Assembly: GCA_016209605.1 (NCBI GenBank)
Contig: JACQVS010000263.1
Coordinates: forward strand, 1-63,396
From: Planctomycetota bacterium
Lineage (GTDB): Bacteria; Planctomycetota; UBA8108; JACQVS01
Reading direction: 5' to 3'
Length of the DNA stretch: 63,396 nt
A program made the position numbers and the translations under genes. Below, piece by piece: positions 28,201 to 37,600 of this stretch. The notes beneath the pieces are model-generated. The model made no database searches, was not told where the DNA came from, and saw nothing but the letters and a program-made list of their open reading frames with translations. How positions within the stretch are numbered: position 1 is the first letter of the stretch; each line of letters opens with the position of its first letter.

Positions 28201-29979
28201 GACCATCAAGCCCTCCTGCCGCAGCAGCCGGCGGAGGGACCGTTTCGCCTCCGCCGCCGGAAGATCCACGGCCAGGACGATCTCCTCCAGGCTGGCCGGA
28301 CGATCCAGGATGGCCAGGGTCCTGAGGATCTCCAGATCGACCGGGTGGCCGACGAGCGGTTGCGCCGGCCGGACCGCCGCCTTGACCGCGGCGAGAAGCG
28401 CCTCCTGGGCCGCGGCAGGAATGCTGCCGGCCCGCCCCCAGCGCTCCCGGATGGCCTTGGCGGCCTGGCGGAGGCGCAGGGGATGGCCCTGGACCTCCTC
28501 CGCCAGCTTCCGCGCCAGGGGCGCCGGCAAGGAGAGAGGGCGGATCAGCGCGGCGAGAAGGGAAATCGACTCCCGGGCGCTCAGCGGCTTCAAGGCCAGA
28601 AAGGCCTGCCGGGGAGCGCTCTTCACCCAATCCCCCTCCGGCCTCGAGACGCTGGCAATCAGGAGACCCAGGCCTCTCCCGACCCGTCCCTGCCCGAGGC
28701 GGCGCACGCTCTCCGCGATCAAGGCCTCCGCCAGCATGCGGCTGGCGCGGTCGGCTCGCTCGAGGTCATCGAGGAGGAGGATCAAGGGAGGGCCCTCGGC
28801 CACGAAATAAGCCCGCGCCGCCCGCTGCGATCTCTCGGCGGAAGAGCCGCCGTGCTCCGCCGACAGCGGGCCCAGCCACCCCGGCGGGCGAGGCCGCCGG
28901 CCCGTAAGGGGGGCGAGAGCCTGGAGCAGCGGCGCGTGGGCGCCCGGCTGCGGAAGGAACCGAACGCTCACCGCTTCGAGGCCGAGGAGCTGCGCCCGCA
29001 GGCGGGCTTCCTCGAGCAAGCGGGTCTTGCCGAGGCTAGGCCCCGCGCGGAGCCAGAGGAGGGCGGGCCGCCCTTCCTTGGCCTGCCGCAGAACTCCATC
29101 GATCCTCTGGAGCTCCCGCTCCCTGCCGGCGGTCGAATCCCCCGGCTCGGCGGCGCGCGAAGCGGACGGGGTGCCGCCGGCCGCCTTGGAGAGCGCCTCG
29201 CGGAAAGCTCGGGCGGACTGGAAGCGCCGCCGCGGATCCTCTTGCAGGGCCTTGCGGATGATGCGCTCGAGCTCGAGAGTGAGGCGAGGGCCCCAGCCGG
29301 GGATTTCCTGCGGCAGGCTGGCCTCGCCTTCAATCCTGCCGGTGAGCCGGTAGAGCAGGAGCCGGCCGGCGGAGTACAGGTCCGCCGGCGGGCCGGCCTC
29401 GCCCGCGCCCAGAAGCTCGGGAGGCATGGTCCAGCGCACTTCGAGCGGCGCGGCCGCGCTGGACCCCTTCAGCGGCCGCGGCAGCCCGAAATCGATCAAG
29501 ACGCCGCCGCGGCGGGCATCCTTGGCGACGATGAGGTTTTCCGGGTGGATGTCGAGATGGAGGATGTCGTGGGAGTGCAGGTACTCGAGGGCCTCGAGCA
29601 GGTCGAAAAACGGCCGCAGGAAGTCCCGCGGCGAGCTTCTTGGAGCCACCGGGGGCGGCCCGGGCTCGAGCGGTCTCCCCTCGATGTACTCGCGGGTGTA
29701 GTAGGGGATGTCGCCGTCCTCGGTGTAGCCGAAGTCGTAAGCCGCGGCGATCTGGGGATGATGCAGGGAAGCGATGGCGCGGAACTCCTCTTGGAGCTGC
29801 GCCACCCCCTCCTCGCCCAGCCGATCCTTCTTGATCACCTTGAGGGCCACCGGCCGCTCGGCGGCTTCATCCCGGGCGAGATAAACCGCGCCGATCGCCC
29901 CCGATCCCAGCTTGCGGAGGATGCGGTACCGCCGCGAGATGATTAGCCCCTGAGGAGTCCGGCTCGGGGAAGAGAACAT
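25222..29979 (-). CDS. Ser/Thr kinase-ATPase-TPR-sigma-54 activator fusion
   Basis: A 1585-residue protein. Kinase-like domain at residues 15-265: KLGSGAIGAVYLA, Lys47 (VALKVIK), a catalytic loop HLDIHPEN (Asp143) and LIDFGL at 162-167. The usual loop Lys is His145 and the HRD Arg is Leu142. An AAA_16-like ATPase follows (Walker A GPSLGKT, 313-319), then TPR repeats to about 1230. The last 350 residues are a sigma-54 interaction domain: GETGTGKE near 1285, GAFTGA near 1342, DEVARL and GYDWPGNVREL, closing with a Fis-type helix (LEKMMARLQVKRANLYHWL). It probably links signal perception to sigma-54 transcription. No transmembrane helix is evident, so it should be cytoplasmic. Confidence 0.9.
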   Translation of the reverse strand: MFSSPSRTPQGLIISRRYRILRKLGSGAIGAVYLARDEAAERPVALKVIKKDRLGEEGVAQLQEEFRAIASLHHPQIAAAYDFGYTEDGDIPYYTREYIEGRPLEPGPPPVAPRSSPRDFLRPFFDLLEALEYLHSHDILHLDIHPENLIVAKDARRGGVLIDFGLPRPLKGSSAAAPLEVRWTMPPELLGAGEAGPPADLYSAGRLLLYRLTGRIEGEASLPQEIPGWGPRLTLELERIIRKALQEDPRRRFQSARAFREALSKAAGGTPSASRAAEPGDSTAGRERELQRIDGVLRQAKEGRPALLWLRAGPSLGKTRLLEEARLRAQLLGLEAVSVRFLPQPGAHAPLLQALAPLTGRRPRPPGWLGPLSAEHGGSSAERSQRAARAYFVAEGPPLILLLDDLERADRASRMLAEALIAESVRRLGQGRVGRGLGLLIASVSRPEGDWVKSAPRQAFLALKPLSARESISLLAALIRPLSLPAPLARKLAEEVQGHPLRLRQAAKAIRERWGRAGSIPAAAQEALLAAVKAAVRPAQPLVGHPVDLEILRTLAILDRPASLEEIVLAVDLPAAEAKRSLRRLLRQEGLMVLKRGRERLFHFSHPDAARELKCGVPLQKVRILHERLADRLLRAGSPEPWHRENLARHLLRCGRKAAGREAALRTAALLRRKGLLQNAAGLLGEALRLEESPRWQRRYAEELSAIHELLGDHQDGISLLEPWVRTPPPSMDREERVRLLRRLGAHCHRAGMAGRALDIFREAIALADPDRDAEELVFIHSELAELHTYQGNYAEAEKACRRGLELMARMGRGARFERGRLEMTLRASLGHLELRRMNLEKARDELLAALKLSRAYGTTAVQALVLDNLGIVHNQQNRFQQAERCFHRAERLLIAAGERRELIQIACNLALIAAKTGDGATAREQVERAAQLTLQHPGKRLEFYVELIRGMVAHLTGEMEAAIEALQTALPLGRELGDRQFVRFGIVYLAEARLACGQYRESRKLLGAAAEQAGRDGPPVLRRMASSRLYFLESLLGRKKAALAARQAFESAPPTGIEYLEAWSDLFIGAARLIEGGEALEPLRSALRAFRRMGVPAGSRFAQAGLLCRALQEGDGLQIRAGLKDLESQEPAAHKILAILEPLARAEACFALGELDRSREAVEEAAGALIGCSCLELDWRLEFLRSLQAERQGDRDGARRCLHRALHTRDGLARALPAPQRELFLSHPRFAALDGLASRLKKSPALLARSGSPAARGTLPELIGGSPALQPVVKMIDKLHDQDIPVVITGETGTGKELVARALHRTGPRRDGPFLALDCASLPPDLFEAELFGYEAGAFTGAEESRTGLLEHLSGGTLLLDEVARLVPSSQAKLLRVLDSQTVRPLGSHKARPVNVRFLACSSASLQEAVAAQTLRADFYFRLRGVEIQLPPLRARKQDIPALVEHFIGLHSKRLERPEIRLTPAALEFLKGYDWPGNVRELEMLILRLLVTASGGAALGVEAVKPLLPSPQPAPLFDEDRLAGKDLKELRRELERAYLLRLFKDTGGDLEKMMARLQVKRANLYHWLQRVGLSIKELRKRPGD

Positions 29980-29998
29980 GCCACGATTTTACCGGAGA

Positions 29999-30023
29999 AA
30001 AACCAGTGACCGTCACTAGTTTT
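29999..30023. repeat. REP-like palindrome before the sigma-54 activator gene
   Basis: The core AGTGAC-C-GTCACT is flanked by CC/AG and by AAAA/TTTT, giving 12-base arms with one mismatch around a single central C. It lies 20 bases before the start of the 25222-29979 gene. Related sequences occur at 54278-54307 (TTAGTGGC-TGTC-CTTAA with T-run) and 61187-61200 (CCAGTG-TCACTAG). The family may be dispersed REP-like elements or an operator. Confidence 0.4.
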
Positions 30024-30045
30024 CGGTCACATCCTTCTCCAGTGT

Positions 30046-30423
30046 CCTTACTTCACCTACTCGGAAAAGCAGCGGGCAGCGCGGCACCGCAAGTATTATC
30101 CCATCGACCTCGGCTGGCGCGATGCCGTCATCACCAAGGGGGGGGCCGATCGCGGCAAGAGCCTGGAGGCGGTCGTGTTGCACCACCTGCGCCAGCACTG
30201 CCGCCAGGTTTACCACTGGAGGCAGGGAGGCGAGGTGGATTTCGTGACCCTCGAGGGCGGCGAGATCGCGCCGTATCAGGTGAGCTGGGAGGGCAACAAA
30301 AACCGCCACCGCGAAGCCCTCGAGTAGTTTTACAAGCAATATCCCCAAGCCAGGCCGGCCGTTTTCATCACCCGGGAAAACGTGGAAGCCTTCCTCTCCA
30401 CCGGCGATAGCGTTTCTGGATGA
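30046..30423 (+). pseudogene. 3' fragment of a DUF4143 ATPase with in-frame TAG
   Basis: The frame starting at CCT 30046 reads YYPIDLGWRDAVITKGGADR, then HHLRQHCRQVYHWRQGGEVD. This is the C-terminal nuclease-like half of DUF4143 proteins, including the EVDF and later Gln-containing beta strand. TAG at 30325-30327 interrupts it after REALE, where another Glu (GAG) would be expected. The same frame continues FYKQYPQARPAVFITRENVEAFL to TGA 30421. There is no AAA domain upstream: the preceding sequence is the promoter side of the sigma-54 activator gene. It is a dead 3' remnant. Confidence 0.7.
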
Positions 30424-30617
30424 CGCCTTCGGTTCCGGCGCTGCAGGCGCCAAAACATCATCAAGCTCGGAAATCCGGCGGCTGGGTGTCGGAGATGTTG
30501 AGCGAGGTCGAGGCGGTGTGGTGCACCATGCCGTCGCTGACCGTGAGGGAGACGTAGCAGGTTAGGGAGCAACCCGGCGCGCTTGGCAGGCTGAGCACCG
30601 GCGTTGGGCTCCGGAGA

Positions 30618-31226
30618 TCAAAATATCCCCCCCTGATGAAGCAGCGCCAGAAATTCAGCGACCGGCAGGACTTTCACTCCGTCAAAGCGGTATTTGACCG
30701 ATCCGGAATACACTCCGATCATCCTCTCGATGTTCAGTCCCGGGCTCAGCGCCAGCGACCGCATGGGAGCTTCCCATTTCCTCTCCCACCGCTTGGAGCG
30801 CTTGACCTCAATGCAGACCAGCTTGGCCTTGGCGGTTTCCGTGCGCTTTTGAACTTCGATGACGAGGTCGATCTCCGCCCCCGCTCCGGTCCGGTAGTAG
30901 GCGATCCCTCTTTTCAATTTTCGAGCCGATGAGCCGCTGAGAGCGAAATGCAAACCTTTCAACTCAATGAGCCGGTGAACTTCGTCAAGCAAAGCGGGAA
31001 TCTTCTGGATTTCATCGATGAAAACCCAGGAAGCTCTCTTGAGGGGTCCAACCCTGGATTCCAATAGTCCAGGGTCGCGGCTGAGCTCAAGGTACGCCTT
31101 TGACTCCAACAGATCGATGACCTCAGCTTGCGGAAGGACTTGTCGAATCCAAGTGCTTTTCCCCACGCCGCGGGGACCGAAAAGGAAAAAGGACCTTTTC
31201 GGGAGTTCAAGAAGCCTTGGAATCAG
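30618..31226 (-). pseudogene. internally deleted AAA/DUF4143 ATPase
   Basis: The frame begins without a start codon at LIPRLLELPKRSFFLFGPRG, joined directly to the 3' end of a kinase fragment. Walker A GPRGVGKS and Walker B WVFIDEIQKIP are intact. Straight after ALSGSSARKLKRG it jumps to AYYRTGAGAEIDLVIE, the nuclease-like motif near the end of DUF4143. About 150-170 residues that normally lie between are missing, without loss of frame. The tail GVKVLPVAEFLALL is normal for the family. It is longer as an open frame (up to 31409) only because the kinase fragment is open in this frame too. Confidence 0.65.
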
Positions 31227-31711
31227 GGTCTCCTGGCGTCGATCACGAGATCGAGGTTGCCGCGGGGGTCGTACTCGAAGATCATGATGTAAGGGACTCC
31301 CTCGATCTCGCCCGCCTCCAGGACGCCGCAAATTCCCGGATGGTCCAGACGGGAGGCGATCTCGGCCTCGCGGCGGAAGCGCCGCAGCATGGGCTCGGAG
31401 GCCAGTCATGAGGAAGAGAGCACCTTCCGCGCCACCTTCCGCGATAGCCGGCTGTCCTCGGCCAGGAAAACCTGGCCCTGGCCGCCGCGGCCCAGCTCTT
31501 CCAAGAGGAGGTAAGGTCCCAGATGCCGGACCCCATTTCCCGGAGCCGCCACAGCTTCGAGGCCTCGGACGGCACCGGATTCGACGGGGACTGCCGGATC
31601 GATCTCCTGATCGCCCAACACCTCGAGCATGTGCTCGGCGAAGGAGGTGGAAATGGAGTTCTCACCCACCCCATCTGGCTTCAAGGGCGTCTTCTGGAAC
31701 GCCTCGCTCAT
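31223..31711 (-). pseudogene. N-terminal fragment of a Ser/Thr kinase with in-frame TGA
   Basis: ATG 31711 starts a typical kinase N-terminus: about 65 acidic linker residues, then LGPYLLLEELGRGGQGQVFL and RKVARKVLSSS. TGA at 31406-31408 interrupts it. In the same frame the N-lobe continues LASEPMLRRFRREAEIASRL, DHPGICGVLEAGEIEGVPYI and then FEYDPRGNL. It ends DARRP-TGA where the DUF4143 fragment begins. The Lys of VAxKVL is present, but the catalytic and activation loops are absent. This is a 5' kinase remnant with both a nonsense change and a 3' truncation. Confidence 0.65.
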
Positions 31712-31907
31712 GGATGATGCTCCGACCCGCGCTGAAAAAAGTGGAACCCGGATACTTCAAGAACCGATTGGCTTCAGTTGGATGACCCTTCAATTGTAAG
31801 TAAGGGCGCGGTGACGCAGAAACAAGCCCTTTCGGGAGGCGCGGGAAGCGTAGTCTGCCTTGGGTGCGGTCACGGGCGAGATAGGCGCCGGCAGCGGGGA
31901 GATAGAT

Positions 31908-32468
31908 TCAAAAGGTCAAATATTGTTCAAGCAAGTCGCTTACGGATAATAATTTTGCCCAATGTTTCAAGTATTTGCCATCCAGGCGGTCGGTGCCACG
32001 ATGAATTTCAAAAATTTCCTCAACGGCTGCCAAATCCTTGTGGCGCCTGGCAACGAGCTTGTGAAGAATCAAATCTTCTGCCGAAATTACCCATGCCAGA
32101 CGACCGAACATGGTCATTTGCAAACGCCTTTTAAAAGCGGTTTTTTGATATTCCGATTGAACAATAAAAAGATCCACACGGATAGGATCAGGAAATTCGA
32201 AGAGAGATACCTGTACCTTGGCAAGGCCTGACAAGTCATCCTTGAATCCACGCAAAAATTCATCGGCAACAATAAAATCTCTGGCCGCGAGGGATTTGAG
32301 AAAATTTTTCAGATCGTTGTCGGAAATTGAAAGGGTGAAGTCGACATCGTAAGTCGGCCGCGGACGGCCCCACACTTGAACAGCCCAACCGCCCATCACC
32401 ATATAATCGATTCGATTCGCTTCAAGTTCATCGAGGAATCTATGGAAAATTTTTAAAACTGGATTCAT
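31908..32468 (-). CDS. nucleotidyltransferase (DUF6036/AbiEii-like) of a two-gene module
   Basis: A 186-residue protein. The segment YMVMGGWAVQVWGRPRPTYDVDFTLS (residues 22-47) contains the GGxAxxxxGxxRxTxDxD signature of this nucleotidyltransferase group, with the two metal-binding Asp residues intact. ISAEDLILHKLVARRHKDLAAVE is the family's second conserved block. Relatives act as nucleotidylating toxins or as defence components, often paired with a small upstream protein. Its start overlaps that partner's stop as ATGA (32465-32468), so the two are translated together. The gene looks complete and stands among decayed genes. Toxin function is inferred. Confidence 0.75.
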   Translation of the reverse strand: MNPVLKIFHRFLDELEANRIDYMVMGGWAVQVWGRPRPTYDVDFTLSISDNDLKNFLKSLAARDFIVADEFLRGFKDDLSGLAKVQVSLFEFPDPIRVDLFIVQSEYQKTAFKRRLQMTMFGRLAWVISAEDLILHKLVARRHKDLAAVEEIFEIHRGTDRLDGKYLKHWAKLLSVSDLLEQYLTF

Positions 32469-32671
32469 TTCCCTGCTTTGGAAAGACTTTTGGCAAGAGC
32501 TTCCGCGGCTTCTTCATCAGATCGCATCCAAATTTCCCATCGCCGCTGACGTTCTTCCTGCGGCAGTTCATTCAAGACAGCAAAAGCGGCTTCCATGAGG
32601 GAATCGAATTCACGCAGCTTTTCTTCCAAGCTCATGTCCCGATATCGTTGGACTTCTTTTTCTCCGATCAT
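32465..32671 (-). CDS. small acidic partner of the nucleotidyltransferase
   Basis: I take ATG 32671 as start, giving 68 residues (IGEKEVQRYRDMSLEEKL, VLNELPQEERQRRWEIWMRS, then a helical tail ALAKSLSKAGK); the longer frame upstream has no coding character. The protein looks all-helical and charged. It overlaps the nucleotidyltransferase start by four bases (ATGA). By position and size it is the presumed antitoxin or regulatory partner. I do not recognise a named family. Confidence 0.6.
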   Translation of the reverse strand: MIGEKEVQRYRDMSLEEKLREFDSLMEAAFAVLNELPQEERQRRWEIWMRSDEEAAEALAKSLSKAGK

Positions 32672-32981
32672 GGTATTCTGGGCCTTCCAGGCGCACTTTA
32701 TTATACTATATCCGATCGCGCCGGATCTTGATAATACTGAAAAACAGCGGCGGTCAAGGGAACAGTTCAGCCGCCGCATGTGACCCCGATCACGGTCCCC
32801 CTGGCGGCGGGTCGGGTATGGAATCACGGTCAGGTCTGGCCGGCTTGGGAGCAGATGCCGTCAGGCGATGGCAGTGCCCGCTACTGGTTGTGACCCGCTG
32901 GAATCTGAGGCCGGGCGCGGGTGAAAATTTTTCTGGGATTTCGCGGCACATCTCTCCCCCTCCGGCACTGTATTGGAGGAC

Positions 32982-33455
32982 ATGGACGCCATCATGAGTC
33001 CGATGAGAACCACCAAAGAACTGATCGCCGCGGCGCGGGCCGGGGAGCCGGAGGCGAAAAATGAACTCGTCCGGCGGCATAGCGACGCCCTGGACCGCCA
33101 CCTTCGCCTGCGCATCGGGGCCCACCTTCGCGCCAGAGTCGAGATCGAGGATGTCTTCCAGGAAACGCTCGCCAGGGCGTTCGAGTCGCTGGATTCGTTC
33201 CGGTGGCAAGGGGAGGGATCCTTCCTTCGCTGGCTCCTGAGCATCGCTGAGAACCAGATCCTGGCGCTCGCCAAGAAATACCGGCGGGAGGAGGTTCTCC
33301 TCGTGGAGGACCGGCAGCCGGCCGCCCAGGTCGACTCGCCAAGCGCCTCCTTGACCGGGCGAATCCGACGATCCAGCGCTCTTCTTTCTGGTTTCCTTCA
33401 AAGAATTCATCGGTGTAGACCTCCTGTTTCACTGACGCCACCTGGCCACCCTTGA
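32982..33455 (+). pseudogene. truncated ECF RNA polymerase sigma factor
   Basis: The frame encodes an ECF sigma region 2 (TTKELIAAARAGEPEAKNEL, then VEIEDVFQETLARAFESLDS, FLRWLLSIAENQILALAKKY), like the complete sigma factor at 33978. After QVDSPSASL (about 33352) similarity ends: region 4, which binds the -35 element, is missing, and the remaining 30 codons are antisense to another fragment. Candidate starts are ATG 32982 and ATG 32994 after GGAGG. Without region 4 it should not direct transcription. In this group such genes are normally followed by a kinase gene, absent here. Confidence 0.65.
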
Positions 33456-33519
33456 CTCGGACTCGGTAGACGACCATCGCGCCATCAAGGTACCGGAGGA
33501 AGTAGAAATTCTGCTCGCA
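33357..33519 (-). other. unrecognised protein fragment
   Basis: On the minus strand an open stretch reads EQNFYFLRYLDGAMVVYRVR and then QEVYTDEFFEGNQKEERWIV, protein-like in composition and ending where the truncated sigma factor begins. It follows, in the same frame, a stop at 33526-33528 that closes a 29-codon piece (NERDRNAADDWMRDHLPDPD). It may be part of one broken gene joined to the sigma fragment by deletion. I know no family match. The rest of 33530-33977 shows nothing I can support. Confidence 0.25.
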
Positions 33520-33977
33520 CCCCCTTTACTCGTTCTCCTCCACCGAGTACCGGTCGGGATCCGGCAGGTGATCCCGCATCCAGTCATCCGCTGCGTTACG
33601 ATCTCGCTCGTTCATCGGGTTGCCTCTGAGCCTCGGTTTTCTTTTGGCCCGGGAACGATCCCCTGAGATTTCCGAAAAGACAACGGGGGCGTTAAGTGCG
33701 CGGCAGAGGTGGAGTTCCTCGATGGAGGTCTCCGGCTGGAAACGGGGAGACCCGTAGCGAAGCAGGAGGTCCCTGGTGGCGGGCTTTCGATTGGATGAGT
33801 TGAGGGGAGATCGGGGAGCATATGCGGCTCCGCCACTACGGCCAGGGTGGTCTCCATCCTCGTGAGGCAGGTTCGTTCTCTGTCGTAAGTCGTTGCGGTA
33901 CAATGCGCGGCGGAATCTTGAGGTTTTTTTGGAGATTTCGCGGCCCATCTTGGCAGCCTGAGGCATTAAAGGGCGAA

Positions 33978-34607
33978 ATGACGGGACTCATGAAAAGCTA
34001 TGACGAGACCCAAGCGCTGGTGGAAAGTGCCCGGAATGGCAACCGGCGGGCATTCGATGACCTGGTAGGCCGATTCCGGGTTCGCCTGCGGTCATCGGTG
34101 GAGGGCTGGAGCAGGTTTCAGCTGGGTCCAGCGCTTGACGTCGAAGAGATCCTTCAGGAGACCCTCGTGGCGGCGTTCCAATCTCTCCCTCGGTTCGAAT
34201 GGCAGGGAGAGGATTCCTTCTTGCTATGGCTTTGCGGGATCGCAAAGCGTGTCGTGCTGAAGTCCACCCGAGAAGCCCTGAAGAAACGCGGCTCAAGGTT
34301 GAGTGCAGATGTCCCAGCAGGTGGTGTTTCTCCAAGCAAGGTTCTCCGGCGGAACGAGCGCTTCGATCGCCTGCAGGAATCCCTCGAAAGCCTGAGCCCC
34401 GAATATCGTGAGGCGATACAGCTCGCGCGCCTTGAGGGCTTGAAGATTCAGGAAATCGCCAAACGCATGAAGCGCTCGCCCAATGCGGTGAAGCACCTTA
34501 TCGCTCGAGGCCTGAAAGAACTCAGGAAGCAGTTTGGCGACACCGAGAGCTTTCACCTCCCGGCCCGTAACCTCGAGACGGAGGGGCAAGACCATGCCGA
34601 CCGATAG
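33978..34607 (+). CDS. ECF RNA polymerase sigma factor linked to a kinase
   Basis: A 209-residue sigma factor. Region 2 (ALVESARNGNRRAFDDLVGR, then LDVEEILQETLVAAFQSLPR, FLLWLCGIAKRVVL) and region 4 (LESLSPEYREAIQLARLEGL, IQEIAKRMKRSPNAVKHL) are both complete. The spacer holds the SPSKVLRRNERFDRL element typical of planctomycete ECF factors. Its last 14 bases overlap the start of the kinase gene at 34594, so both are co-translated. ECF sigma-Ser/Thr kinase pairs are an established planctomycete theme, in which the kinase is thought to control the sigma factor in place of an anti-sigma factor. Confidence 0.88.
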   Translation: MTGLMKSYDETQALVESARNGNRRAFDDLVGRFRVRLRSSVEGWSRFQLGPALDVEEILQETLVAAFQSLPRFEWQGEDSFLLWLCGIAKRVVLKSTREALKKRGSRLSADVPAGGVSPSKVLRRNERFDRLQESLESLSPEYREAIQLARLEGLKIQEIAKRMKRSPNAVKHLIARGLKELRKQFGDTESFHLPARNLETEGQDHADR

Positions 34608-37600
34608 AACACGACCACCCCATGCTCCGGGCAGCGGCAGCGGCAATTCCGACCGCGAGCTTGAAGACCTCCTCGGCGTTTATCTCGACCGGTTGAATGA
34701 CGGAGAGTTTGTGGACCCCGAAGAGGTGAGAGCCGAGCACCCCGAATTGGCTGACCGCATCCTCGACGAGCTGAAAGTGTTCATTGACCTTCAGTCTGGG
34801 CGTGAATCGCAGACGCCCCTCGGCTTGCTCGGCGACTACACCCTCCGGCGCCAGATCGGCCGCGGGGGGATGGGCGTCGTTTATGAGGCGTGGGAAAACT
34901 CGATGGACCGGCGTGTGGCGCTGAAAGTTCTTCCACAAGGTATCGCGGCGGACACGAAGGCCTTCACGCGCTTCTGCCAGGAAGCCAAGCTCGCAGGCCA
35001 GCTTCACCATCCGAACATCGTTGCCGTATTCGGAATGGGGATCAAAGAGGACACCCCGCACTTTTCGATGGAATTCATCGAAGGAGAGACGCTGGCGCAG
35101 ATCGTGGCGAAGTTCAAGGACGCTCCCCCCGAGATGAAGACGCCGTTTGGATTCCCTCGAGACGACGTGGCCTACTTCTCGACGCTGGCCCGCACCTTTG
35201 CCGACGTGGCCGACGGACTCCAGCATGCGCATTCGCACAAGATCGTCCACCGGGACATCAAGCCATCGAACTTGATTCTCGACGTCGAGGGACGGCTCAG
35301 GATCCTCGACTTCGGCCTTGCCCACCTCGAAGGCCAGGAGAGCCTGACCGCGAGTGGCGACTTCCTCGGCACGCCTCTCTACATGAGCCCCGAGCAGGCG
35401 CGGCGGAAGAAGATCCCGGTCGATCACCGGACGGACGTGTACTCGCTTGGGGCGTCGCTGTACGAGCTGCTGACGCTCCAGCCGCCCTTCCGGGGGAAGG
35501 ACCATCAGGAAACGCTGAGCCAGATCATCGAGCGGGATCCCGTGCCGCCTTGCCGTATCAACGCCCGTGTCCCTCGCGACCTCGAGACGATCGTGCTCAA
35601 GTGCCTGCGGAAGGATGCTGGTGATCGGTACGGGACGGCGGAGGCGATGGGGCAGGATCTGAGGAGGTTCGTGCGGAACGAACCGATCGAGGCTCGGCCA
35701 CTGTCGAGCTTGGAGAGGATGACGCGGCGCCTGCGGCGCAACTGGGCTCGTGTCGTGTTCTCGAGCGCCGTGGCAGGCCTGATCGGGGTTACCGCTGTCC
35801 TTGTCCTCGTCCTGTGGACCCGGCACCGCGATCATGTCGTCGAGGAGTACCGGCGCATCGTCAACGAGTCGCTCGCCACTCTCGAGATCCCCATCGTCAC
35901 GACGCCAGGACATGAGCTCGAGGGTGAGAGTCTCTCACTGGGCCTTGTCTACCCGGGGGACCTCGATCGCCTGAGCGGCGCCCGCGAACTCTACGAGGCA
36001 GCCCTCGCGAGCTTGCACCGCGCAGCGGACCTCCAGCCGGATCGGCCGGATGCACACCTCGGCATGAGCCGCGCGCTCCGGGCCTTGCGGCGGGATGCGG
36101 AGGCTACCGAACGGCTCCACCAGGCGGTCGCGGCGGCCCCTGGATTTCTTCCCGCCTTGCTCCAACGAGCAGGCGAGCTCGGCCGATTGAAGGAAACACG
36201 CGCGGCCGACGCGCTCCTCACCGAGGTCCTATCGCGGCCGCGGAACCAATGGGAAGAGCTGTGGCTCGCCGCTCACCTTGCCACCCTCCGCGGCGAGTGG
36301 GTCCAGGTCGATGAGCTCTACGGGCGCCTCCTTGATCGCGCGGATGAACCCTTCGTGAGCTTCGAAATGGAGATTCGCCTTCGGCGCGGACGAGTGGCCC
36401 TCAAGCGTCAGGCCTACTGGCGGGCGGTCCAGGATTTCAGCCGTGTCGCGGAGGAATGGCCGAATGGCATCGGGCCGGCGCTCCTGCTCGCGACGACCTA
36501 CTTCCTCAGCGGCGAGAAGGAGGCGGCGATCGAGACGATCGACCATGTCTTCACTCGACACCCGGGGGGCGACGCAGCCATTGCCGCGGCGTCGCTCCTC
36601 CAGAGCCACGGCGAGCCCGACCGAGCTCGAGCGGCGCTGGAGCGCATCCCCGATGCTGGTCGGAGGGGCACGGCCATGGCGCAGTGGCTCTACGACTCAG
36701 GCCGGTATGATGAGGCCGCGACGGCAGCCAGGGAAGCACAAGCGCTCGGTCTGCGTCGCCCTAGGACCGCGGGCCTTTACGCCTGGTCGCTTTTCATGAC
36801 CGGCAGGATCGACGAGGCACGTGCGGCGATCGAGGATGGGCTGGAAGCCTACCCCGGCGATACGGGGCTTCTGACCTTGCTCGGCCGGTACTATCACTAC
36901 ACCTATGACATCCTGAAGGCGCGGGAAGTCCTCCGCCCGATCGGAACCGAGGAGGCCTGCCAATTCCTGGGGAAGGGTCACTGGGAGCTCGAGGAGTTTG
37001 AGCCGGCGCTCGCGGCCTTCTCTCGAGCCATCGAGCTTTATCCGCGCCACGCCGAGGCATACAGCATGCGGGCCGTCACGCATCTTTATGCAGGCCGCCC
37101 GAAGGAGGCGGTCGAGGGAGCAGCACAGGCGCTGGCCATCAAGCCCTACTCCTGGGACCCGATTGCTGTCCTGCTTTCCGTCTACTCGCCTGATACCGAG
37201 GAGCTCTTCACCCCGTACTGGGACAAGCTCTGGCTCGCCTTTTCGGCAGGGGCGCGCCGCGATCCCCGGAACCCGCGCCTGCTCGCGCTCCTGGCGCTCG
37301 CGACCCTCAAGAAGACGGATCCCGACCCGGAGGCCGCACTCGCGCACGCCCAGCGTGCGGTGGAGGTGTCCGAACGGATGAACGCCGTGGCGCTGGCGAG
37401 CCTCGCCGAGGTGGAGCTTGCTCGCGGACGCACCGTCGAGGCCGTGCGCCTTCTCGAGCGGGGCCAGGATGGCTACGACCGACTTGGCGGGTCGCTGAGG
37501 CGGCTGGATCTTGCCCGCCGGAGCCTTTTCCCCGGGATGGCTTCCTGCGCATCGATTGATACGTTTCTCGCGAGCGAGGATGCAAGATCGGCGGACATCG

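Noticed and set aside
26296..29946. Plus-strand open frame of 1216 codons opposite the sigma-54 activator fusion
   Set aside because: No recognisable domain and no ribosome site; the minus strand carries the intact kinase, TPR and activator motifs.
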